A DNA stretch of 8,749 nt, from assembly GCA_021298045.1 (NCBI GenBank), contig JAJTHY010000120.1:1-8749 (forward strand). Direction: 5' to 3'. Numbering within the stretch: position 1 is the stretch's first letter; every line of letters starts with the position of its first letter. This document shows, piece by piece, positions 1 through 5,715 of the stretch. The notes under the pieces were generated by a model, which was not told where the DNA came from, made no database searches, and saw nothing but the letters and a program-made list of their open reading frames with translations. The stretch is from Candidatus Jidaibacter sp. (GTDB taxonomy: Bacteria > Pseudomonadota > Alphaproteobacteria > Rickettsiales > Midichloriaceae). The translations under genes were made by a program, and so were the position numbers.

Positions 1-1165
1 ACATTGCAATCCCCATACCACCGCCGATACACAAAGTCGCTAAGCCTTTTGTGGCTTTTCTTTGCGCCATGGAGTGAAGTAAAGTCACCAATATCCTTGC
101 GCCAGAAGCACCAATCGGATGCCCTAAAGAGATCGCGCCACCATTCACATTAACTTTATTTACATCCCATCCCATGGCGTTATTTACGTATATTGCCTGG
201 GATGCAAAGGCCTCATTAGCCTCAATTAAATCCAAATCAGACACTTCCCATCCAGCAAGCTTTAACGCCTTTTGCGATGCTGGAGCTGGGCCTGTACCCA
301 TAATTTCAGGGGCAACCCCTGCTTGTGCAAAACTCTTTATAATTCCCAATATTTTCAAGCCTCGCTTTTTGGCTTCAGTCACCGTCATAAGCATAACAGC
401 AGCAGCACCATCATTAATACCACTAGAATTTCCTGCAGTTACTGTACCATCTTTTTTAAATGCCGGCCTTAGCTTGGATAAATCTTCAGCCTTAACACCC
501 ACTCTTATGAATTCATCTACTTTAAATTCAACTTCCTCTTTTTTAATCATCACTTTAACTGGCACAATTTCATCAATGAACCTACCTTCTTTTTGCGCGC
601 GCTCAGCTTTGTTTTGAGAATCCGCTGAAAACTCATCCTGCTGCTGTCTAGATATACCAAATTGCTCAACAATGTTTTCAGCCGTAATACCCATATGATA
701 ATTGTTAAATACATCGGTTAAACCATCCTTGATCATAGTATCTACAACCTCAGCGCTTCCCATTTTATAACCATTACGCATAAAAATTGCATGTGGTGCA
801 AGACTCATGTTTTCCTGACCACCAGCAATTATTATATCGGCTGCTCCAGTTTTAATAGCTTGATACCCAAGAGCCACGGAACGCAATCCCGATCCACACA
901 CCTGATTGATTGAAATCGCCGGAACTTCTTTTGGAATACCAGCTGCTATTGCAGCTTGCCGCGCTGGATTTTGCCCAGAGCCACCAGTTAAAATTTGCCC
1001 CATTATAACTTCACTTATATCTTTTGGGTCAACTTTAGAATCTTTGACCAACTGCCTAATTACCGCCTCCCCTAAAATATGCGCGGGCAGCGATGCTAGC
1101 GTTCCATTAAAATTACCAATTGCAGTACGCTTTGCTGCAACAATTGCTATTTGTTGATTATCCAT
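1..1165 (-). CDS. acetyl-CoA C-acetyltransferase (thiolase), 3' end cut by window edge
   Basis: Condenses two acetyl-CoA into acetoacetyl-CoA, or runs in reverse. This is the first step of polyhydroxybutyrate and ketone-type metabolism, in the cytosol. Reading the minus strand from ATG at 1163-1165 gives 388 codons without a stop, so only a few C-terminal residues lie outside (family members are about 390 residues). The catalytic triad of thiolase II enzymes is visible: nucleophile Cys90 in NQVCGSGLRS, His349 in the GHPIGASGAR block, and Cys379 in CIGGGMG. The conserved NEAFA segment is also present. A GGAAGGG Shine-Dalgarno (plus-strand 1172-1178) lies 6 bases before the ATG. An upstream in-frame ATG at 1178-1180 is closed by TAG after four codons, which fixes this start. 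The gene is divergent from the plus-strand cluster. Whether it is the biosynthetic PhaA or degradative AtoB type cannot be told; no phaB or phaC is in view. Family call is near certain. Confidence 0.96.
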   Translation of the reverse strand, partial: MDNQQIAIVAAKRTAIGNFNGTLASLPAHILGEAVIRQLVKDSKVDPKDISEVIMGQILTGGSGQNPARQAAIAAGIPKEVPAISINQVCGSGLRSVALGYQAIKTGAADIIIAGGQENMSLAPHAIFMRNGYKMGSAEVVDTMIKDGLTDVFNNYHMGITAENIVEQFGISRQQQDEFSADSQNKAERAQKEGRFIDEIVPVKVMIKKEEVEFKVDEFIRVGVKAEDLSKLRPAFKKDGTVTAGNSSGINDGAAAVMLMTVTEAKKRGLKILGIIKSFAQAGVAPEIMGTGPAPASQKALKLAGWEVSDLDLIEANEAFASQAIYVNNAMGWDVNKVNVNGGAISLGHPIGASGARILVTLLHSMAQRKATKGLATLCIGGGMGIAM

Positions 1166-1264
1166 CTAAAACCCTTCCATATTAATCATTTTTGAGTTAC
1201 TATACATGCGAGCGATGTTATAAGCTATATCACAATATTATAAGTTTGTAAAAATTTTAAATAA
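1166..1264. promoter_or_regulatory. divergent intergenic region with likely promoters for both strands
   Basis: This 99-base AT-rich gap is the only non-coding stretch of any size, so promoters for the thiolase (minus) and the seven-gene cluster (plus) should lie here. On the minus strand an exact TATAAT hexamer is present (plus coordinates 1237-1242), but the matching -35 is weak. On the plus strand TATAAG-type -10 candidates occur at 1219-1224 and 1239-1244, with weak -35 matches such as TTACTA at 1197-1202 (16-base spacing to the first). The heptamer TTATAAG occurs twice, at 1218-1224 and 1238-1244, exactly 20 bases apart. The presence of promoters is inferred from gene orientation. The individual hexamers are only candidates in such AT-rich DNA. 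Confidence 0.45.
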
Positions 1265-1891
1265 ATGGCTGATAAAATTAGAAAACCAATAGATCTACCA
1301 GGGTACAAGAAAGTGCTTTACATAGTGTTTGGCATACACATCTTTATGTTTATGGTGTCATTTAGCGCAGCATTTTTTGGAAAATCTAGCTCGGTTTTAG
1401 CAGATTCAATCGATTTTATTGGTGATGCCGCCAGTTATGCCAGCAGCATGTACGTGATAACCAAGTCCAGAGCAGTACGGGCTTATTTATCAATTGCAAA
1501 AGCAATAACAATGCTTGCATTCAGCTTACTGGTAATTATGTACACAATCTTCAGGGTCAACGATGGTACGATTCCCAGCTATGAAATAATGGGAGTTTCC
1601 GGCGCATTAGGCATCATCTCGCATTTAATATGCGTATATTATTTGTATCGGTTCAGAAAAGGGGACAGCAACCAAATGTCATCTTGGGTTTGCACCATAA
1701 ATGACCTTATAAGCAACACCTTAACCGTTATAGCCGCTTATTTTGTCATGATCACAAACTCAATTTTTCCAGATATCATATCAGCTTTTTTAATTGTAGG
1801 GGTTGCAATCTATGGCGCCATCACTATCTTAAAACAAGCCACTAAAGAAATTAAGGATATCGGTGATACAGAAAAATTTGAAACAGCTTAA
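1265..1891 (+). CDS. small cation diffusion facilitator (CDF)-like membrane transporter
   Basis: Predicted inner-membrane cation transporter of the short CDF-like type, about 208 residues. It has roughly six hydrophobic segments (near residues 17-38, 43-65, 77-97, 108-128, 148-164 and 168-190). In the second, Asp50 and Asp54 form a DxxxD pair in ADSIDFIGD, matching the TM2 metal site of CDF proteins such as YiiP. In the fifth, CTINDLISN gives Cys143 and Asp147, so Cys replaces the usual His of the HxxxD motif. The cytoplasmic C-terminal domain of full-length CDFs is absent; about 18 polar residues follow the last span. The ATG directly follows an in-frame TAA (1262-1264), so no longer start is possible, and no clear Shine-Dalgarno precedes it. 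It is first in the plus-strand cluster and its last 29 bases overlap the proposed GTG start of hslU. Substrate (Zn, Fe, Co or other) is unknown, and transport activity is inferred from family resemblance. Confidence 0.8.
   Translation: MADKIRKPIDLPGYKKVLYIVFGIHIFMFMVSFSAAFFGKSSSVLADSIDFIGDAASYASSMYVITKSRAVRAYLSIAKAITMLAFSLLVIMYTIFRVNDGTIPSYEIMGVSGALGIISHLICVYYLYRFRKGDSNQMSSWVCTINDLISNTLTVIAAYFVMITNSIFPDIISAFLIVGVAIYGAITILKQATKEIKDIGDTEKFETA
1853..1857 (+). promoter_or_regulatory. ribosome binding site deciding the hslU GTG start
   Basis: AAGGA lies inside the last codons of the CDF-like gene, 5 bases before GTG at 1863. The ATG at 1899, which matches the usual HslU N-terminus more closely, has only A-rich sequence very close in front of it. 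This favours the GTG start, but a TTG at 1878 or the ATG at 1899 cannot be excluded. Confidence 0.5.
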
Positions 1892-3203
1892 AAAAGAAAT
1901 GACCCCAACTGAAATTGTTCACGAGCTCGACAAATACGTAGTCGGCCAGAATGAGGCCAAGCGCGCGGTTGCAATAGCTCTTAGAAATCGCTGGAGGCGC
2001 AAACAGGTTGACGCTGAAATTATGGATGAGATATACCCTCACAACATATTGATGATTGGGCCAACCGGGGTAGGAAAAACTGAAATAGCCAGACGCCTAG
2101 CAAAAATGCTACAAGCACCCTTTATAAAAGTAGAGGCAACAAAATTTACAGAAATAGGTTATGTTGGACGAGACGTAGATTCTATTATCAGGGATCTTAT
2201 GGATACCGCAGTTAACATGACAAAAGAGGAATTTCGCAATCGAGTAATTATAGAGGCGCAAAACGCCGCTGAAAGCAGGATAATTGAGGCCTTAGTTGGA
2301 GAAAGCGCTTCTGATGAAACAAAAGGTAAATTTTTGTCTCGCTTCAGAAAAGGTGAAATAGATGAAACGGAAATAGAAATATCTATTACCGAGACCACTC
2401 CCAACAATCCAACTCCGTTATTTGATGTGCCAGGCGGGCAAATGGGGGTGTTGAACATTGGGGAAATGTTATCCAAAGCACTTGGTGGTGGCAAAACCAA
2501 AACTGTACGTATGAAAGTTAAAGAGGCTTATCAAGCAGTACTTAAAGAGGAAAGTGACAAACTAGTAGATGAGGAAAAAGTTATCAGATACGCAACCAAT
2601 ATGGTGGAAAATGATGGCATAGTGTTTTTAGATGAAATAGATAAAATATGTACGCGTGAAGGTACGGGCAGTAGCAGAGGAGAAGTGAGCCGAGAGGGGG
2701 TGCAAAGAGACCTACTCCCACTGATTGAGGGAACTTCTGTAACTACAAAATATGGCATCATCAAGACTGATCATATCCTATTTATTGCATCTGGTGCATT
2801 TCATCTTTCTAAACCTGCTGATTTATTACCAGAACTGCAGGGTCGCCTACCTATTAGAGTGGAGCTTAATTCTCTAGATGAAGCCGATATGGCAAGAATA
2901 CTTAAGGAGCCAAAGCATAGCCTGCTGAAGCAATATATCGCTTTATTTAATGTTGAAAATGTTGATGTAAAATTTACCGAAAGCGGCATAAAGGAAATTG
3001 CTCGCATCGCAACGGAAATAAATAAAGAGGTAGAAAACATAGGGGCAAGGCGTTTACACACTATTTTAGAAAAACTTTTAGAGGGCGTAAGTTTTAGCGC
3101 AAGCGACACACCAGGGATCTCTGTAATAGTAGATGAGAAATATGTGAAAAATAATCTGTCTGATATAAGACGCAACCATGACTTAAGTAAATTTATTCTG
3201 TAA
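1863..3203 (+). CDS. hslU: ATP-dependent protease ATPase subunit HslU (ClpY)
   Basis: AAA+ unfoldase that recognises, unfolds and threads substrates into the HslV peptidase chamber in the cytosol. From the GTG start the protein is 446 residues, close to the 443 of E. coli. Visible elements are the N-terminal MTPTEIVHELD block (from residue 13), Walker A GPTGVGKT (66-73), the pore loop GYVGRD (99-104), a variable I domain (about 115-245), Walker B with Asp257-Glu258 in IVFLDEID, an arginine finger in GRLP (Arg328), sensor 2 GARR (394-397), and the C-terminal LSKFIL tail that in this family docks into HslV. The start is uncertain: GTG 1863 has an AAGGA site and overlaps the upstream gene by 29 bases, while Met13 (ATG 1899) gives a protein nearer the usual N-terminus. 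HslV is not encoded next to it or elsewhere in the window, which is unusual. The stop TAA shares its last A with the plsY ATG. Confidence 0.97.
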   Translation: MIQKNLKQLKKEMTPTEIVHELDKYVVGQNEAKRAVAIALRNRWRRKQVDAEIMDEIYPHNILMIGPTGVGKTEIARRLAKMLQAPFIKVEATKFTEIGYVGRDVDSIIRDLMDTAVNMTKEEFRNRVIIEAQNAAESRIIEALVGESASDETKGKFLSRFRKGEIDETEIEISITETTPNNPTPLFDVPGGQMGVLNIGEMLSKALGGGKTKTVRMKVKEAYQAVLKEESDKLVDEEKVIRYATNMVENDGIVFLDEIDKICTREGTGSSRGEVSREGVQRDLLPLIEGTSVTTKYGIIKTDHILFIASGAFHLSKPADLLPELQGRLPIRVELNSLDEADMARILKEPKHSLLKQYIALFNVENVDVKFTESGIKEIARIATEINKEVENIGARRLHTILEKLLEGVSFSASDTPGISVIVDEKYVKNNLSDIRRNHDLSKFIL

Positions 3204-3814
3204 TGACCATGGATATAATCAGCGTCATTATACTTTCCTATTTGTGCGGTTCCATCCCTTTTGGGTTAATTTTAATTAAGCTATTAAAAAAAACAGATAT
3301 CCGTACACATGGCTCTGGAAACATTGGCGCGACCAATGCAATAAGAGTTGGCGGCAAATTTATTGGCGCCCTCACCTTTATCTTAGATGCATTTAAAGGA
3401 GTTTTGGCCATCTACTTAGCTAAAATTATTATGAGTTATTATGAATATGACGAGTGGTTATATAATCTAATGTTATGCACCAGCGCTTTGATGGCAGTAC
3501 TTGGGCATATGTTCCCAATTTGGCTTAAATTTAAGGGGGGAAAGGGAGTTGCAACTGCAATTGCTTGCATAACATATCTGGAACCGCTTTTGGGGTTGTT
3601 TGGTATTTTAGTATGGAATATAACATTTTTTGTTAGTCGCATTTCTGCCATAGCCGCCCTTGTGATGATGATACTAATGACTATAGCCTCTATATTTATC
3701 TCTAACATATATATAATGGCGCTAATGCTAACGCTTACACCACTTATAATAATAAAACACATTCCAAACCTTAAGCGCATTAAAGAAGGCAAGGAATTGA
3801 AGATTCGGAAATAA
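3203..3814 (+). CDS. plsY: glycerol-3-phosphate acyltransferase PlsY
   Basis: Integral inner-membrane enzyme that transfers an acyl group from acyl-phosphate to the sn-1 position of glycerol-3-phosphate, giving lysophosphatidate, the first step of phospholipid synthesis with PlsX as acyl-phosphate supplier. The 203-residue length fits the family. All three signature motifs are present: GSGNIGATN (37-45), GHMFPIWLKFKGGKG (101-115), which carries the phosphate-binding glycine-rich loop, and a C-terminal NLKRIKEGKE (189-198). Hydrophobic spans fill the intervals, with an N-terminal span containing YLCGSIPFG. The ATG at 3203 overlaps the hslU stop (TAATG), so translational coupling is likely. A second ATG at 3209 would remove two residues and cannot be ruled out. 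No strong Shine-Dalgarno is seen. PlsX is not in the window. Confidence 0.96.
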   Translation: MTMDIISVIILSYLCGSIPFGLILIKLLKKTDIRTHGSGNIGATNAIRVGGKFIGALTFILDAFKGVLAIYLAKIIMSYYEYDEWLYNLMLCTSALMAVLGHMFPIWLKFKGGKGVATAIACITYLEPLLGLFGILVWNITFFVSRISAIAALVMMILMTIASIFISNIYIMALMLTLTPLIIIKHIPNLKRIKEGKELKIRK

Positions 3815-3819
3815 ATAAA

Positions 3820-4377
3820 ATGGATCTATTATTTATAGGCTTAGGCAACCCTGGAAAAGAATACGAAAACACAAGGCACAATGCAGGTTTTTTGTTGCTT
3901 GATGAAATTGCATCTAAATTTGAAGCATCACCTTACATAAATAAATTTAACGCTCATTACTCCAAGGCATCTATTGCAGGGCACAAAGTGCATCTCTTAA
4001 AGCCACAAACGTATATGAATCTTTCTGGAAGATCCGTACTACAGGCATTAACATTTTACAAAATAAAACCCAATTGTATGTGGGTGTTCCATGATGATAT
4101 CGATTTAGAAACTGGACGAATAAAAGTAAAAATTGGAGGCGGCAACGGCGGACACAACGGCCTAAAATCAATTGATGAAGTAATGGGGAAAGAGTATCAT
4201 AGGGTTCGAATTGGCGTTGGAAAACCATTATTTGGAGAAGTAAGTGATTATGTCTTACAAAACTTCTCCATTACAGAAATGGAAAAAATGAAAAAAACGT
4301 TTGATAATGTTACTAACAATATAAAGTTGCTAATTACGGATACATCGGATAAATTTCTCAACAAAATCAGCTTGTGA
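3820..4377 (+). CDS. pth: peptidyl-tRNA hydrolase
   Basis: Cleaves the ester bond of peptidyl-tRNA released from stalled ribosomes and so recycles tRNA in the cytosol; normally essential in bacteria. At 185 residues it is slightly shorter than the 194 of E. coli. Active-site positions are clear: Asn10 in GLGNPGKEY, catalytic His20 in TRHNAGF, Asn67 in QTYMNLSG, Asp93 in FHDDIDL, and Asn113 in GGGNGGHNGLKS. The C-terminal lid region (about 138-160) is present, followed by a less conserved tail. GGAA at 3807-3810 lies 9 bases before the ATG, and the gap from plsY is 5 bases. The pth-ychF pairing that follows is common in proteobacteria. The rplY gene (ribosomal protein L25/Ctc), often just upstream of pth in alphaproteobacteria, is absent here and plsY takes that place. 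Confidence 0.97.
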   Translation: MDLLFIGLGNPGKEYENTRHNAGFLLLDEIASKFEASPYINKFNAHYSKASIAGHKVHLLKPQTYMNLSGRSVLQALTFYKIKPNCMWVFHDDIDLETGRIKVKIGGGNGGHNGLKSIDEVMGKEYHRVRIGVGKPLFGEVSDYVLQNFSITEMEKMKKTFDNVTNNIKLLITDTSDKFLNKISL

Positions 4378-4380
4378 GGA
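4376..4380 (+). promoter_or_regulatory. ribosome binding site of ychF
   Basis: GAGGA overlaps the pth stop codon (TGA 4375-4377) and sits 8 bases before the ychF ATG at 4389. It is the best Shine-Dalgarno match among the plus-strand genes. The nearer ATG at 4381 is closed by TGA after five codons, which settles the start at 4389. Confidence 0.75.
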
Positions 4381-4388
4381 ATGGATAA

Positions 4389-5483
4389 ATGGAACTGAGA
4401 TGTGGAATTGTAGGATTGCCTAATGTGGGAAAATCAACATTATTTAATGCCCTTACCCAAACAGCTGCCGCAGAGGCTGCTAACTACCCGTTCTGCACAA
4501 TAGAGCCAAATGTAGGACGTGTAAATGTTCCCGATCACAGATTAACAGAAATAGCAAAAATTGCCGGCTCTGCCCAAATAATACCGACACAAATTGAGTT
4601 CGTTGACATAGCTGGCTTAGTGCGCGGCGCAAGCAAAGGGGAAGGCTTGGGGAACCAATTTTTGTCACACATCCGCGAGGTAGACGCAATAATACATGTC
4701 GTGCGTTGCTTTGAGGATGAAAATATCGTACACGTTGAAGGCAATGTAGACCCTATACGCGATGCCGAAATAATAGAGTTAGAGCTCATTCTGGCGGATA
4801 TGGACAGCTTGGAAAAGCGCTTACCCAACCTCGAAAAAAAAGCCAAACAAAATAAAGAGCTGTTAGCAGAAATAGATTTAATCAACCAAGTATTAGACGT
4901 TTTGAAAACTGGGAAACCAGCAAGAACCTTGGTTACACCTGAAAATTCAAAAGCTGTAAAAGCTTTACAGATAATAACATCTAAGCCAGTTCTATATGCA
5001 ATGAATGTCTCGGAAACTGATGTAAACTCTGGAAATACAGCAACCCAAAAAATGTTAAAAAAAGCTGCGGATGAAAACGCTGAATGCGTCATGATTTCTG
5101 CACAAATAGAATCGGAAATAGCAGCGCTGGAAAGCGATGAGGAGAAAAAAGAATTCTTGGAAAGTATCGGGCTTACTGAAACTGGCCTCGCTAAGCTTAT
5201 TAAATCTGCTTACCATCTACTTGGACTTATAACCTATTTAACTGTAGGGCCAAAAGAAGCAAGAGCATGGACCATTAATAAAGGAATGTCTGCCCCCCAA
5301 GCCGCAGGTGTTATTCATACAGATTTTGAAAAGGGGTTCATTAGGGCCGAAACTGTAGCTTTTGACGATTATATTAAATACAATGGCGAAACTGGAGCGC
5401 GTGATGCCGGCAAGTTAAGACTTGAAGGAAAAGAATATATAGTGAATGATGGTGATATAATTCACTTTAGATTTAATACATGA
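4389..5483 (+). CDS. ychF: redox-regulated ATPase YchF (Obg-family, OLA1 homologue)
   Basis: Universal P-loop protein of the Obg family that binds ribosomes and hydrolyses ATP rather than GTP. The 364 residues match the usual length of about 363. In order: G1 GLPNVGKS (9-16), switch region around PFCTIEPNVG (34-43), G3 DIAGLVRGASKGEGLGN (73-89), His115 in the NIVHV segment, which aligns with the His114 proposed as catalytic in E. coli YchF, a coiled-coil insertion (about 130-175), the altered G4 motif NVSE (206-209) that explains ATP preference, and a C-terminal TGS domain (about 281-363) with AWTINKG and GDIIHFRF. It starts 11 bases after pth and ends in an ATGA overlap with the next gene. 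An 8-A run at 4834-4841 lies in the coiled-coil region without disturbing the frame. Confidence 0.97.
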   Translation: MELRCGIVGLPNVGKSTLFNALTQTAAAEAANYPFCTIEPNVGRVNVPDHRLTEIAKIAGSAQIIPTQIEFVDIAGLVRGASKGEGLGNQFLSHIREVDAIIHVVRCFEDENIVHVEGNVDPIRDAEIIELELILADMDSLEKRLPNLEKKAKQNKELLAEIDLINQVLDVLKTGKPARTLVTPENSKAVKALQIITSKPVLYAMNVSETDVNSGNTATQKMLKKAADENAECVMISAQIESEIAALESDEEKKEFLESIGLTETGLAKLIKSAYHLLGLITYLTVGPKEARAWTINKGMSAPQAAGVIHTDFEKGFIRAETVAFDDYIKYNGETGARDAGKLRLEGKEYIVNDGDIIHFRFNT

Positions 5484-5701
5484 GTTCTATGCCACCACTC
5501 TTTGATTATTCCAGCCGCACTTTTACGTTAATGGCAATTATCTTCTTGGTTATTCTGCTTTATCTCAGCCACAAAGATAATCAGCCTATAGTAGATTCAA
5601 ATCATATTGAACAATCAAAAGCTGATAATTCTGAAATGACTTTTAAAGATAAGTTAATGCTGCTTATCTTTAAAGAAGATGCGCATAAAAAAATTAACTA
5701 A
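5480..5701 (+). CDS. unrecognised 73-residue single-span membrane protein
   Basis: I do not recognise a family. The protein has a short N-terminus (SSMPPLFDYSSRTF), one strong hydrophobic span at about residues 16-30 (LMAIIFLVILLYL), a polar linker rich in Asn, Asp and Ser (about 32-54), and a short amphipathic-looking stretch FKDKLMLLIFKED (about 55-67) before a basic end. The ATG overlaps the ychF TGA by 4 bases (ATGA), and the stop is 14 bases before the RND pump, so it is probably translated by coupling. No Shine-Dalgarno is evident; an alternative ATG at 5489 would drop three residues. It has neither a signal peptidase site nor a lipobox that I can see, so it is best read as an inner-membrane anchor. 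Its position suggests, but does not show, a link to the RND transporter. Uninterrupted frame and exact packing support it being a real gene. Confidence 0.7.
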   Translation: MSSMPPLFDYSSRTFTLMAIIFLVILLYLSHKDNQPIVDSNHIEQSKADNSEMTFKDKLMLLIFKEDAHKKIN

Positions 5702-5715
5702 TAGATAGCATAAAG

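Noticed and set aside
174..1157. Plus-strand open frames at 174-617, 272-472 and 906-1157
   Set aside because: They lie wholly inside the thiolase gene on the opposite strand, whose catalytic motifs are unmistakable; the plus-strand translations have no recognisable pattern.
2159..3175. Minus-strand open frames at 2159-2500, 2531-2764 and 2801-3175
   Set aside because: They are antisense to the well-conserved hslU and have no domain-like character or ribosome sites that I can see.
3286..3293. Eight-A run in plsY (and a similar one at 4834-4841 in ychF) as slippage or phase-variation sites
   Set aside because: Such runs are expected in AT-rich coding DNA encoding Lys, both genes are intact, and both are normally essential, so switching is unlikely.
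4535..5092. 185-residue minus-strand open frame
   Set aside because: It is antisense to ychF, which has all family motifs; the antisense product is Ser/Phe-rich low-complexity, typical of a shadow frame.
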